Counted from the first letter of the stretch, positions 34,399 through 44,703 are shown. The stretch is 64,000 bases of DNA from Scybalousia_A sp045221575 (GCA_045221575.1 JBGUWU010000025.1:62001-126000), one strand, 5' to 3'. The notes: generated from the sequence alone by a model not told the origin. Program-made: numbers and translations.

Positions 34399-37300
34399 AT
34401 GAAAAACAGAAAATTACTTTTAAGCCTTTTGCTATTTGCTCTAATTGGTTTTGTATCAGCAAATAGTTTGTTGGCAAAAGCCTTGACAGATGGAGAACAA
34501 GGTAACACAACTGACTGGAAAATGATAGGACCTGATAACGTTGCAGGTCGTGTGCGTGCTGCTATGTTTGATAGAAACAACTATGGTGTTGTTTATGCTG
34601 GAACTGTTGCAGGATTGTATGTTAGTGTTGATAATGGAAAGAGTTGGAGAGAAGTTCCTTCTCTTGGTTCTGGTCATGAAAACATTACTGCTTTAGCACA
34701 AGATGAAAATGGTGTAATCTATGTAGGTACTGGTGAAGGTTACTATAACATTGGGCTTCACAATATGAATCACTTAGGTTATAGCGATGAAGCAACTGGA
34801 AGAATAGGTTCTGGTGTTTACAAAAGCAATACTCTTTCTACTAACTGGACAGAGGGACTTAGCACTGCAGAAGCAAAATATGAATGGATTCTTAGCCACC
34901 TTTCTTTCTCTGTAATAGAAGGAACAACTGTTGCAAACGCTTATAATGAGTATCAAAATTGGGCTTTCATAAATGCAATGGCATATGCAAACCATACTCT
35001 TTATGTAGCAACAAAGAACTCTGGACTTCATGCTATCAATACAGAAGATAATTCTGATATAAAAGATATTGAATTAGGTATTGGTTATATGAATGTTTAT
35101 GATGTTGTAGTAAATAATAATGGTGATGTTGCTGTTGCTTATTCTGATGATGTTAGTGGATCTGAAGTAGCCATTGTTACTCCTAACACAGACGGAACAT
35201 ACACAGCAACTACAAAATTAACTCCTACAACAATTGATGCACAACTTCCTATGGGTAGAGTTAAATTGTTGTTTGGAAATAATAACCCTAACAATCTTTA
35301 TGCTTATATTGCCACACAAGGACATTCATACGATGGTTATTATGTAAATGGTAGTTCTTATGAAACTGCTAACGGAGCATCAACTTCTGCTCTTTCTGGT
35401 ATGGCTATGGGTGTTTGGAGAACAACTTCTCTTGAAGAACCTAATTGGCAATGTATAACTCCTTCTTCTTTCAGCAATGGACAACAGCTTAATTATGCTA
35501 TGTCTTTAGCAGTAGATGATAACGACAATATGGAAATACTTTATGTTGGTGGTAATAGTATTTTAAGAGGACAAGATGTAAATGGTAATGGTATTTTATC
35601 TTTCTCTTCTATGACAACACCTACTATGGATATGACAGATATAGAGACTTCTGTTACATACGGAATTGGATATGTTCCTGCAAACATTCACTCTATTCTA
35701 TTTATGAAAAATCCTCAAAGTGTAGCAGATTCCATATTCCAACTATATACAACAGATGCTGGTGTTTATACTTATCAATATGATTCTATATTGAAAGCTC
35801 CTATTTACACTCCAGGTAAAGGTATGAACAACTCTCAAGTTTATAAAGTTACTGCTGCAAGTGATGGTGCTGTTATGGCAGCTACTCAAAGTAATGCTAT
35901 TTCTTACATTCCTTCTCCATCTGAAGACGGAATGAAGAGTGCTAAACGAGTTTGGGCAATAAATAGTACTAATTATCCTCTTAATAGTTTCTATGAAGAA
36001 AGAGATAACTCTTATGCAGCAAATTCTTCCTTATCTGCTATTTCAACAAGTGGTACAAACGTAATCTCTTCTGCAATAAACAAAGTTCTTCCTGCAAGTA
36101 ATGCAAGAAAACCTTACATCGTTGCAAGACCTTTCATCAACATTGCAAGAACATATGGAAACAAAGGTGTCTATGATGAAATAGAAACAGAAACAGTATG
36201 GAACTTTGGTGGAGCTACTCAAGTAAATGATATGGGTTACTTTATGTCAGAAAAAATGTACAAAGGTAACATGTATGCAAACTTTGTAACTCCTATGGCT
36301 TATTGGGAAACATTTGATGGAGCAACTAACTTAAAAGATAGTATTCCTTTAACATTGAAAGTGGGTACAGAAATTATCCGTGGAAATGAACGTATATCTA
36401 TTATAAGAGGACAAGAAATATTAAAAGGAGATAAACTTGTTATTTCTGACAACAATTTCTTAGGTTATCCTTTCATACATGAATTTGATGCTTCTTATAA
36501 ATTAGACGCTGTTCAAGCAGGTGGTGATACTTTATTCTACTATGATACTGCTTCAACAGACACAACTGCTTACAAATTCAAAATACTTCCAAAACTTCAA
36601 ACAAGATTAGCTGTTGCTACTCCTCAAGGATTATTCTTAACAGCACAACCTATGGATTTCTCTCGTAAATATGATTATGTTGGTTATCTAAACATTACTG
36701 ATACAACTAAATTCCTTCTTTGGAGAAGATTATTCTCTGTTGGAGATATACCAAGCAATGGTGATTTTAGTCCTAAACATCTTAATGAATCTGTTAGAAA
36801 CGTTGCATTCTCTGCAGATGGAGGAAGTATATTCTTAACATTAGATGTTTACAACGATGGTAGTGGAACAAATAGTGCTTCTTCATACGAAGTTTATTCA
36901 GAGACAAAACTTATAAGAATAGACGGAATAAACGATACTACTCTTTATTATATTAAAGATAGATTTGCAGGTAATATACAAGATACTGACAGATTTACAA
37001 GAACAGAATTGGCAAGCTTCAACAGAAGAGTTTCTTCTATTGCAACTGACCCTAACAACGTAAATCGTTTAGTTCTAACATTTGACGGTTATCAAAACGC
37101 AACTAATGTAATGTATACTGAAAATGCAATGAGTGCTACTCCTTCTTTCGGTGTTCTTAACAACCCTCCTCAACCAAATGCAACTGTTGCTCCTGTTTAT
37201 TCTGCTTTGATAGAAAAATTTGAAGGCAACACATTATTTGTTGGAACAGAAGATGGTGTTTATAGAATGGATAACTTTACTTCTGGTAGTGGTCAATGGG

Positions 37301-37803
37301 TAAAAGATGACGAAGGAACTGTTCCTGTTTATCACCTATGGCAACAAACACAAAACCGTCCTGAAATTACTTTCACTGATCAATCAACAGGTGTTAGCGA
37401 AAACGTAACTTATGGTGCAACTAAAAATGCTGGTGTTATCTATGCTGCAACTTATGGTAGAGGAGTTCTTATGAACAAAAAATATCAACAAGAAAATCCA
37501 GATGCAGAAAGCTATGTATCTCTTCCTACAGTAAGAAATACAAAAGATATTCTATCATTGAGTGTATATCCAAACCCTACAAAAACATATTCTACAATAT
37601 CTTACTCTCTAAGCGAACCTTCAAACGTAACATTTAGAATGTTTGATATGAACGGAAGACTTGTTTCAACTTTGGATAATGGTAGAGAAGCTAAAGGACA
37701 ACATTCACAAGTTGTTGATGTTAATAGTATGAAGAAAGGTGTTTATGTTATACAACTAATAACAGAATCTTCTACTCGCACTGCAAAACTTATAGTTGAA
37801 TAG
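34399..37803 (+). CDS. Large T9SS type A cargo, BNR/propeller-like
   Basis: 1134 residues. Signal peptide in the first about 28 residues (MKNRKLLLSLLLFALIGFVS). The N-terminal region has propeller-type repeats: MIGPDNVAGRVRAAMFDRNN, VVYAGTVAGLYVSVDNGKSW and VIYVGTGEGYYN, as in sortilin/BNR-repeat exoproteins. A similar blade recurs near the C-terminus (NTLFVGTEDGVYRMDN). The final 80 residues (LSVYPNPTKTYSTISYSL... KGVYVIQLITESSTRTAKLIVE) are the type A sorting domain removed during type IX secretion. It is likely surface-anchored or released; ligand unknown. Own promoter and strong terminator, single-gene unit. Confidence 0.87.
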   Translation: MKNRKLLLSLLLFALIGFVSANSLLAKALTDGEQGNTTDWKMIGPDNVAGRVRAAMFDRNNYGVVYAGTVAGLYVSVDNGKSWREVPSLGSGHENITALAQDENGVIYVGTGEGYYNIGLHNMNHLGYSDEATGRIGSGVYKSNTLSTNWTEGLSTAEAKYEWILSHLSFSVIEGTTVANAYNEYQNWAFINAMAYANHTLYVATKNSGLHAINTEDNSDIKDIELGIGYMNVYDVVVNNNGDVAVAYSDDVSGSEVAIVTPNTDGTYTATTKLTPTTIDAQLPMGRVKLLFGNNNPNNLYAYIATQGHSYDGYYVNGSSYETANGASTSALSGMAMGVWRTTSLEEPNWQCITPSSFSNGQQLNYAMSLAVDDNDNMEILYVGGNSILRGQDVNGNGILSFSSMTTPTMDMTDIETSVTYGIGYVPANIHSILFMKNPQSVADSIFQLYTTDAGVYTYQYDSILKAPIYTPGKGMNNSQVYKVTAASDGAVMAATQSNAISYIPSPSEDGMKSAKRVWAINSTNYPLNSFYEERDNSYAANSSLSAISTSGTNVISSAINKVLPASNARKPYIVARPFINIARTYGNKGVYDEIETETVWNFGGATQVNDMGYFMSEKMYKGNMYANFVTPMAYWETFDGATNLKDSIPLTLKVGTEIIRGNERISIIRGQEILKGDKLVISDNNFLGYPFIHEFDASYKLDAVQAGGDTLFYYDTASTDTTAYKFKILPKLQTRLAVATPQGLFLTAQPMDFSRKYDYVGYLNITDTTKFLLWRRLFSVGDIPSNGDFSPKHLNESVRNVAFSADGGSIFLTLDVYNDGSGTNSASSYEVYSETKLIRIDGINDTTLYYIKDRFAGNIQDTDRFTRTELASFNRRVSSIATDPNNVNRLVLTFDGYQNATNVMYTENAMSATPSFGVLNNPPQPNATVAPVYSALIEKFEGNTLFVGTEDGVYRMDNFTSGSGQWVKDDEGTVPVYHLWQQTQNRPEITFTDQSTGVSENVTYGATKNAGVIYAATYGRGVLMNKKYQQENPDAESYVSLPTVRNTKDILSLSVYPNPTKTYSTISYSLSEPSNVTFRMFDMNGRLVSTLDNGREAKGQHSQVVDVNSMKKGVYVIQLITESSTRTAKLIVE

Positions 37804-37830
37804 TTATTTTGTTTTCATAATTATATTTCT

Positions 37831-37872
37831 GAGAGGGTTCTACAAACAATAGAACCCTCTCTTATTTTTTTT
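37831..37872 (+). terminator. Terminator of the T9SS cargo gene
   Basis: A perfect 12 bp stem (GAGAGGGTTCTA with TAGAACCCTCTC), a seven-base loop and a long T-run from 37862. It begins 28 bases after the stop. Confidence 0.88.
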
Positions 37873-37945
37873 CTGTTCAACTACAATCGTTATCCTTTTT
37901 GCATAATTTCTGTTTTCTCTCTTATATATTCTAATCAAAATGTAT

Positions 37946-37953
37946 TACCTTTG
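37946..37953 (+). promoter_or_regulatory. -7 element of the 5'-nucleotidase gene
   Basis: TACCTTTG fits TAnnTTTG and lies 20 bases before the ATG; no TTTG is found at the -33 distance. Confidence 0.4.
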
Positions 37954-37973
37954 CATTATCAACTTACAATAAT

Positions 37974-39401
37974 ATGAAGAAGGCTATTTTTGCTTTGATG
38001 TTGATGTTCTTTGCCTTAACATCGTTAGCACAAGAAAAGAAAGAAATACATATACTCTCAAGCAACGACATGCATGCTGCCATAGAGTGCTTCCCTCGTT
38101 TAAGTTTTGTTGCAGATTCATTGAGAGCCTTATATCCTAACTTGCTTATACTTTCAGCAGGTGACAATCGTTCAGGAGATCCTTTGAACGATATGTATGA
38201 AATCCCTGCTTATCCTATGGTTGCTTTGATGAATATGGTCGGATTTCACTCCACAACACTTGGAAACCATGAGTTTGATTCCGGAGAAGAAGGATTAGCA
38301 AAACTTATTAATATGTCTAATTTCTCTTATCTCTGTGCTAATGTTTTTCCTGCAAACTCAACGGGAATTAATCTTCGTCCGTGGCAAAAATTTGATATTG
38401 GTGAAGTTTGTGTCGGCGTTATCGGAATCACAGCTCTTGGTCAGATGGGCACACCTGAAAGCCACCCAAACAATATGAAAGACATCTCTTTCACTACTCC
38501 TTTAGAAACTATTAAACAGTATGAATTCTTACGAAAAGAATGCGATGTTATAGTTCTGCTGTCCCATCTCGGTTTTGAAGATGATGTAAAAATATCAGCC
38601 TCTCTCCCTTGGGTAGATGTTATTATTGGAGGTCATTCTCATACACAACTAAAAGGTGGAGAGATTCACAATGGTCTGCTTATAACTCAAAATGAAAACC
38701 GTCTGAAACAAGTTACTCATACAACACTAACTCTTCATAATGGTAAAATAACAGATAAGCAAGCAGAAAATATTGTTATCCGAGGTGGAACAAACGAGAA
38801 TAAAGTTGTCAAAACTCTTGTAGAGTACTTTTGTAATAATCCCGCTTTTGAAAGAGTTCTTGCTATTGCCGATGCTTCTTTTTCAAGTTATGAAGAACTT
38901 GGTTGTTTGATAGCAGATGCTCTTGTCAATGAGAGTGAAGCTGATTTAAGTTTTCAGAATGCAGGAGGAGTGCGTTATGATACCCACGAAGCAGGTCCAA
39001 TAACTATGAAAGATATACTAAGACTTGACCCTTTTCAAAATGATGTTATGATTGTTTCTCTAACAGGTAAGGAATTAGTGGAAATACTTGCTAAGTGCTA
39101 CAACAATGACCAAAAACAATTTCCATATCTCGGAGGTATGACGGCTGAATATGTTGTTGATACTCCCACAAAACAACTGAAGAAAATAACTCTCTTTGAT
39201 AAAGATGGCAAAAAACTTAATATGAAAAAAACTTATCGTGTTGTTACCAATAGTTATGCCCTTGCCATCAGCCCAACTAAACGTAAAGACGAAGGTCATA
39301 GCCTCAACGTAATCACAACAGAACTAATTATGAACTATTTAGAACATCAACGCCATATAAATTACCAAGGCAAAACCTGTCTAAAAGAGATTAAGGAATA
39401 A
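37974..39401 (+). CDS. Exported metallophosphatase / 5'-nucleotidase (UshA-like)
   Basis: 475 residues with a signal peptide (MKKAIFALMLMFFALTSLAQ). The N-terminal metallophosphatase domain has all metal-binding blocks in order: SSNDMHAAIE, LSAGDNRSGDP, LGNHEFDSG, LLSHLGFEDD and GGHSHTQL. The C-terminal 5'-nucleotidase domain starts near residue 290 and includes FQNAGGVRYD, which contributes substrate binding. It probably dephosphorylates nucleotides or related phosphoesters in the periplasm or at the surface; exact substrate cannot be read from sequence. It has its own promoter box and shares a terminator with the facing gene. Confidence 0.88.
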   Translation: MKKAIFALMLMFFALTSLAQEKKEIHILSSNDMHAAIECFPRLSFVADSLRALYPNLLILSAGDNRSGDPLNDMYEIPAYPMVALMNMVGFHSTTLGNHEFDSGEEGLAKLINMSNFSYLCANVFPANSTGINLRPWQKFDIGEVCVGVIGITALGQMGTPESHPNNMKDISFTTPLETIKQYEFLRKECDVIVLLSHLGFEDDVKISASLPWVDVIIGGHSHTQLKGGEIHNGLLITQNENRLKQVTHTTLTLHNGKITDKQAENIVIRGGTNENKVVKTLVEYFCNNPAFERVLAIADASFSSYEELGCLIADALVNESEADLSFQNAGGVRYDTHEAGPITMKDILRLDPFQNDVMIVSLTGKELVEILAKCYNNDQKQFPYLGGMTAEYVVDTPTKQLKKITLFDKDGKKLNMKKTYRVVTNSYALAISPTKRKDEGHSLNVITTELIMNYLEHQRHINYQGKTCLKEIKE

Positions 39402-39451
39402 AACTTCATTTCAATTTACAAAAATATTCTCTTAGAATATTGAAAACAAAG

Positions 39452-39490
39452 AGTGGCAAGATTATTTCCTTGTTTTGAAATCTTGCCACT
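39452..39490. terminator. Terminator between converging genes
   Basis: A perfect 11 bp stem (AGTGGCAAGAT with ATCTTGCCACT) and a 17-base loop, with T-rich sequence on both sides. It probably serves the phosphatase gene and the facing barrel gene. Confidence 0.65.
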
Positions 39491-39524
39491 GCTATTTTAT
39501 TGTTAAATTTTTGTTGTTTTATCC

Positions 39525-41189
39525 TTATATCTTATATATACAGCCAAGAAGGAAGTTAAACGTATGCGTTGGATAGTTATAGTACAAATAATACTGCTGA
39601 AATGCTAAGTTATTCAGCTCTGCAAAGAATGACCATTTGTCTGTATATTGATAGGTTGCAGAAACAGAGACATCAAACATAGCTTTTATATCCACTTCTT
39701 TGTTTAGGCTTTCCACATAGGCCTTACTCTTAGAATGGAAGGTAGGCATAAGACTTATATTCAAAGCATTGTTCCAAGTGTAGTTGAGTTTTGCAGCAAA
39801 TTCAAAAGCAGGACAATACCAAGCCTCAAAGTCTGTATTATCTCTGTTGGTTCTCTGTAATGTTGCCTTTAAATTGCAATAGAAAGAAGATCCTACAGGG
39901 AAGTAATTCTCTAAGCTAAGATAATACTTGCCTGCATCATCATAAACAACTCTATGAACGTTAAACAAATCATTGTTTACTACATCTGTATTCATAAAAA
40001 AGTGTTGATTATATTGTTTTTGATAACCAACTTCTAAACTTAACTGAGATTTAGGAGTAATATTTAAGAAACCTTTAGCAAAAAATGTGTTATGTGTTCC
40101 ATCTTGCAAGATAGGAGAAGAAAGAATAAAAGGATTTTCTCTTCTAATATCATTCAAAGTAGGCATTATGCTTTCTGATTTTAATCCTCCATAAAGACTT
40201 AACTTTTTAGGTATAAGTTCAAAACTTACTGTGGCAGTAGGCAAAAGTTGAAAACTTCTAAAGGTATGCACTCCTGGTTCTATACCTAAAGAAGCAAAGA
40301 AATGGAACTTACTCCAATCAAAAAGAAAATAAGGTGCAAGGTCTATCAGAGCTTTTGACTTTTTGTAGAAAGAATGTTTGTAATCAAGACTTAGTCCTGC
40401 TCTTTGGTTCAATGCTCCTTTAAATAAATCCAAATCTAATGACCCATCTAAAAGAGTATGAAGATAAAATTCACCACCTCCTCTGTTGTTACCTGTATAT
40501 TGAAAGTTCAGTCGGCCATCGTGTTGCAAATAATCATCTCTTCCTAAGGTAGTATAAGAAACATCTGCTCCAACATTATGCCAAGATATTCTATAATCAG
40601 AATTATCTATGTTTTGTTTAGGATATTGTTCTGAACCATAATAATAGTTACGTGAATAGTTATAAAAAGCACGTGAAGAAACAGCATAATTTTGGAATAT
40701 CTTCTTTGCATATAAATTTATGTCTTCGTTTGAATATCCGCTATGTCCATAGTTTTTCTCTCCTGTAAGAGCAGAACGAGAATAAACATCAACACCATAC
40801 AACAAAGACCTGTCTCTTAAAGAAGTATAAGAACCTTGTAACAATGGAGTCAAAGCCATTTTCAAGTCTTTACCAAAAGCTAACCCCAATCCACCTTTAA
40901 GATGAATATTATAAAGTTGTGCCTGTGGCTCTCCTTTTACAGACGCAGCTTTTATGGTATCAAATTCCAAATGAGTAGCATAACCTTTTTTTATTCTATC
41001 AAAAGAAAAGTCTATCTTGGTAAAAGATGTATCAAAAATAGAAAGACTATTATTTATTTTGTTAGCATCACTTACCATAGGATCAAAAGCAACATTGATT
41101 GTTACATTCTCATTGTAGGTGTCATCTTGTGCTTGTAAAGAAAACATCATCAACAGACCCAATACTAATAATATCTTTTGCTTTATCAT
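39525..41189 (-). CDS. Outer-membrane beta-barrel protein paired with the TPR gene
   Basis: 554 residues with a signal peptide (MIKQKILLVLGLLMMFSLQAQ). The mature N-terminus (NVTINVAFDPMVSDANKINN) resembles a segment seen before the barrel in some Bacteroidetes TonB-receptor-like proteins. No plug domain follows. The rest is alternating aromatic beta strands ending in a typical last strand (THTFNFLLGCIYKI, final aromatic region). It looks like a TonB-receptor-like barrel without a plug. It starts 28 bases after the giant TPR gene and is surely cotranscribed with it. Confidence 0.75.
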   Translation of the reverse strand: MIKQKILLVLGLLMMFSLQAQDDTYNENVTINVAFDPMVSDANKINNSLSIFDTSFTKIDFSFDRIKKGYATHLEFDTIKAASVKGEPQAQLYNIHLKGGLGLAFGKDLKMALTPLLQGSYTSLRDRSLLYGVDVYSRSALTGEKNYGHSGYSNEDINLYAKKIFQNYAVSSRAFYNYSRNYYYGSEQYPKQNIDNSDYRISWHNVGADVSYTTLGRDDYLQHDGRLNFQYTGNNRGGGEFYLHTLLDGSLDLDLFKGALNQRAGLSLDYKHSFYKKSKALIDLAPYFLFDWSKFHFFASLGIEPGVHTFRSFQLLPTATVSFELIPKKLSLYGGLKSESIMPTLNDIRRENPFILSSPILQDGTHNTFFAKGFLNITPKSQLSLEVGYQKQYNQHFFMNTDVVNNDLFNVHRVVYDDAGKYYLSLENYFPVGSSFYCNLKATLQRTNRDNTDFEAWYCPAFEFAAKLNYTWNNALNISLMPTFHSKSKAYVESLNKEVDIKAMFDVSVSATYQYTDKWSFFAELNNLAFQQYYLYYNYPTHTFNFLLGCIYKI

Positions 41190-41217
41190 ATCTTTTTCTC
41201 CTTATTTGCTTTGTTTT

Positions 41218-44200
41218 TTAATACTTATTATCTTCTATTATAATCTCATCAACAGAGTTTTCTTGTTCATTTAGTTTGTCTTCGTTTTCTTGTTTTTCTT
41301 TGTTGTTTTTGTTTTCAAGTTGAGCAAGTTTGTCTATTGCAAGTTGTTTTATATTATCTTCTCCATCATAGTTATCTATGATAGACTGCAAAGTTTGTTT
41401 TGCTTGAAAGTCATTACCATTAACTGAGAATATATCTGCCCAAAGTATGAAGCCTAAAGCAAGATAGTAATCATCTGCTCCACTCTTAGACATCTGTCGT
41501 ATTATCTTCTCACTTTCAGCATAGTTTTTATTGTTAAACTCTATCAAAGCAAGAGAATATTGAGCAAAAGAAGAGTATTTTAAATTAGCAGAGTTTTGTA
41601 GTTCTTGTATATATTCTTTTGCATTGTTTGGTTTGTCTATTTCTAAGTAACTATCCGCAAGTACAAAGTAAGCATTGTCTTTTGTGCTTTGGTCTATGTT
41701 CTCCATCTCCAAAAGACTCTTTGCTGAAGAGATTGCATTATTGTAATCGGTGATGTTATAGTAAGTATTCATTATACCTTTTCTTGCTAATAGTTTGTTA
41801 GCAGAAGAAGTTGTAATACTATCTAACCTATTGTAAATTCTTAAAGTTTTTTCTGTATCTATACTTGAGTATATGTTAGCAGAGTTTAATAAAGATTTTT
41901 CTGTATATTGACCGTATGGTTTCATAGCAACTTTATAATAGTATTCACCTGCTTGAAGTGTGTCATTCTCTCTCATATAACAATCAGCCAAATAGTATTC
42001 TGCTTTTGTGCTATAGTTTCCTTCAGGGAAGGAAGCAAGATATTTTTTGAAAGAAGATATTGCTTCAGAATACTTTTCGTCCATGTATCTATTTTCTGCT
42101 GTTTGATACAACAAATCTTCTTCCTCTTGTTTGCTTACCTTAACAGAACCAAGACCATTTATGTAGGTTATATATTGTTCTGGCTCTCCTTTATCTATAT
42201 ATATGTTTTTAATGGTAGAAAGAGCAGCTTTTGCTTGCTTTGAATTAGGATAGTTTCTAACAAGTTTATCTAATGATTTAAGAGCCTCGTCATATTGTCC
42301 TAATTGATATTGAATCATACCTACCTTACCAAGACAATCTTTGGTGAAAGCATTATCAGGATATTTCTTCAATAAACTTTGATAAGTACTTAATGCATTG
42401 TTGTTATCATTTAAAGCAAGATAAGTATTTGCTAACTCATAGTTCATTGCAGGAAGATAAGAAGAGTTTGCATATTTGTTTATTCCGTCTTTCAATGTTT
42501 GTGCTTTTGTTTTATATTCTCCCATTGCTCCAAGAGCCATAGCTTTTTGATATGTTGCGTAGTCAGCATTTGTAGAATTAGTTGCGATAAAAGAGCTATA
42601 AGATTTTATTGCTTCTGAATAATCCTTAAGCATATATTGACAATCGGCTAAACGTATCTTTGAATCGTTCTTTATTATATTATCAGCCTCACTTTGTTCT
42701 ATCTTAGTAAAATATTCTTTAGATAAAGAGTATTTTTTCTGTTTAAATAAGTTGTAAGCCATTAAGTAATCGGCAGAAGATTTATAAGCATTGTTTTCAT
42801 TGTCTGGTATAGCATAGAAAGAACGTAACATTTCTTCGCTCTTCTTGTAGGAATGGGTTCTATATAATGCTTCTGCCTTGATATACTTAGATGTTGCTAC
42901 TATTTCATTAGTAGAAGAAGATAAATTTTCATCTATTTTGTCTAAGACTTTTATACAGTCTTTATACTTCTCTTCATTAAATAATTCTATACCTCTATTA
43001 AGACACGTTTTAACATAGATTTTATTCATCTGTTCATCTCTGTTTTTTATGCCTTCCATTTGTTCTAAGGCTGCAGCATAGTTATGAGTGCTTCCATATA
43101 TCTGCACTAAACATATACGAGCCTCTCCTACCCTTGCTCCTTCTTTGATCTTCTTTGTATTTGGATCTATTTTAGTATTTTCTTTTATATATGTGTTTAA
43201 TTGTTTGACAAGTGTTTCATTGTAAGGATTAGGATTAACTACACAAAGCTTAGCATAAGAAAACAAAGCATCTTCTTGTATTGTTTTATCATAATCCATT
43301 GTAGATGCTTTCTTGTAAGTGTTAAGAGCAAGTGAAGAATCTCCCTGCACTAAATAACAATAGCCTAAAGAATAAAGAGCATTTTGTGTTAATGCATCTT
43401 CTTCTATTGTACAAGCTTCAAAATAAGGTATTGCATCAACATTCTTGCCTGTTTCCATAAGACAATAAGCCATCAGATAATTATCATTACGATTTACGCC
43501 CTCATTGCTTTTTATTGATTGTTCTATATAAGGTAATGCTTGTTCATACTCTCCTTTTTTGTAGTAAGCATCACCTAACATACGATTAAGTTCTGTTGCT
43601 CGCTTAGAATTTATCGCATTTTTGCTAAGAGTAGGAGCCATTTCAATAAGAGCATCATAATTCTCTTGGAAATAATATATTTGACATATATAATAAGGAA
43701 CAACCTTAGAGAAATGTTTGTTCTTTCTTAGTGGTTCAAATTCTTTTAGTGCTAAATCATACTTGCCTTCTGTATAAAGAATATGTCCATAATAATATTT
43801 ACAAACAGCAGCGTATTTGCTATCAGTGTCTTTAACTTTAGCAAAGTATGATTTTGCTCTGTCATTCATATTCTGTAAGAAATAACAATAACCTATTTTG
43901 TAATCATACTCTTGTCTTTCCTTATTAGTTAAAGAACTTGTGTCCATGTTGGCATACGTGTTCAAAGCCATAAGAAAATCTGCCTTACTTGCATACCAAT
44001 TAGCAATGAAAAAGTCTGCACGATTTTTCTTTAAAGAGTTTGGAAATAATGTTTTATACTGTTTGAAAAGCATATCAACATCATTGTTCATAAGGTAGTA
44101 AGCACACAAAGCTCTATTAAAATACAAGTCTGCAATCTCAACGCCTTCTCTTTCTTTACTAAGGTTTTGAGGAGCAATACCCTCATAAAGACTTATAAGT

Positions 44201-44358
44201 TTGGAGTATTCATTGTAAGCCTGCACATAGTTCTTTTCCTCTTGTAAAGAATAAGCTTTTGCTTTTGTTTGCTCAAATTCTGCATTTACAAACGTCTTTT
44301 GAGCATTGATATTAAAGAACATTACACTCAAAAGAGTCAATATCAAATATTTTTTCAT
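41218..44358 (-). CDS. Exported giant TPR protein
   Basis: 1046 residues with a signal peptide (MKKYLILTLLSVMFFNINAQ). Almost the entire mature protein is tandem TPR units, many ending in a proline-containing turn, such as KKGEYEQALPYIEQSIKSN, LALKEFEPLRK and QYDEALKSLDKLVRNYPNS. I estimate more than twenty repeats. The last about 30 residues are acidic (EKQENEDKLNEQENS). It is likely a periplasmic protein-interaction solenoid. Its operon partner is a beta-barrel 28 bases downstream, suggesting the two form an envelope complex. The actual function is unknown. Confidence 0.82.
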   Translation of the reverse strand: MKKYLILTLLSVMFFNINAQKTFVNAEFEQTKAKAYSLQEEKNYVQAYNEYSKLISLYEGIAPQNLSKEREGVEIADLYFNRALCAYYLMNNDVDMLFKQYKTLFPNSLKKNRADFFIANWYASKADFLMALNTYANMDTSSLTNKERQEYDYKIGYCYFLQNMNDRAKSYFAKVKDTDSKYAAVCKYYYGHILYTEGKYDLALKEFEPLRKNKHFSKVVPYYICQIYYFQENYDALIEMAPTLSKNAINSKRATELNRMLGDAYYKKGEYEQALPYIEQSIKSNEGVNRNDNYLMAYCLMETGKNVDAIPYFEACTIEEDALTQNALYSLGYCYLVQGDSSLALNTYKKASTMDYDKTIQEDALFSYAKLCVVNPNPYNETLVKQLNTYIKENTKIDPNTKKIKEGARVGEARICLVQIYGSTHNYAAALEQMEGIKNRDEQMNKIYVKTCLNRGIELFNEEKYKDCIKVLDKIDENLSSSTNEIVATSKYIKAEALYRTHSYKKSEEMLRSFYAIPDNENNAYKSSADYLMAYNLFKQKKYSLSKEYFTKIEQSEADNIIKNDSKIRLADCQYMLKDYSEAIKSYSSFIATNSTNADYATYQKAMALGAMGEYKTKAQTLKDGINKYANSSYLPAMNYELANTYLALNDNNNALSTYQSLLKKYPDNAFTKDCLGKVGMIQYQLGQYDEALKSLDKLVRNYPNSKQAKAALSTIKNIYIDKGEPEQYITYINGLGSVKVSKQEEEDLLYQTAENRYMDEKYSEAISSFKKYLASFPEGNYSTKAEYYLADCYMRENDTLQAGEYYYKVAMKPYGQYTEKSLLNSANIYSSIDTEKTLRIYNRLDSITTSSANKLLARKGIMNTYYNITDYNNAISSAKSLLEMENIDQSTKDNAYFVLADSYLEIDKPNNAKEYIQELQNSANLKYSSFAQYSLALIEFNNKNYAESEKIIRQMSKSGADDYYLALGFILWADIFSVNGNDFQAKQTLQSIIDNYDGEDNIKQLAIDKLAQLENKNNKEKQENEDKLNEQENSVDEIIIEDNKY

Positions 44359-44506
44359 AGAAAAAGGTTTTATTATATTCTTAATAATTTATTACTTCAA
44401 ACAAATAGCAAAAGTAAAACATTTTCTTAAATGGAAGCCTTTACATACAGATTTTTTTATTATTGCTTGAGTTTTCAGTATTTAATTTCAGTAAAAAAAG
44501 AAACTA

Positions 44507-44574
44507 TGCGGTGAAAACAACTATTAATCTCCGCATATTTTGCGGTGAATAACTAAAATAATCTCCGCAAAAAA
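44507..44574. repeat. Two tandem 34-bp hairpin repeats
   Basis: Units at 44507-44540 and 44541-44574 both begin TGCGGTGAA and carry AATCTCCGCA at the same position. In each, TGCGGTGA can pair with TCTCCGCA (7 of 8), so each unit is a small hairpin. The ATCTCCGCAAA end also occurs once near 5418. They lie in the 345-bp gap upstream of the TPR gene; the rest of that gap is A/T-rich with the GntR terminator. Confidence 0.75.
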
Positions 44575-44644
44575 GGAGTTTTATAGTCTCTTTTTGATTT
44601 ACAGTAACCTTTTTGCAAACGAAAACAACAAACAAACTTAGTAC

Positions 44645-44698
44645 AAAAAAATAAAAAAGTGGTTAGGGCTTTGTGTTAAAAATATATCCCTAACCACT
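44645..44698 (-). terminator. Terminator of the GntR/ABC operon
   Basis: An 11 bp stem (AGTGGTTAGGG, 44659-44669, with its complement at 44688-44698), followed on the minus strand by a T-rich run. It lies six bases after the GntR stop. Confidence 0.8.
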
Positions 44699-44703
44699 TG
44701 GGT

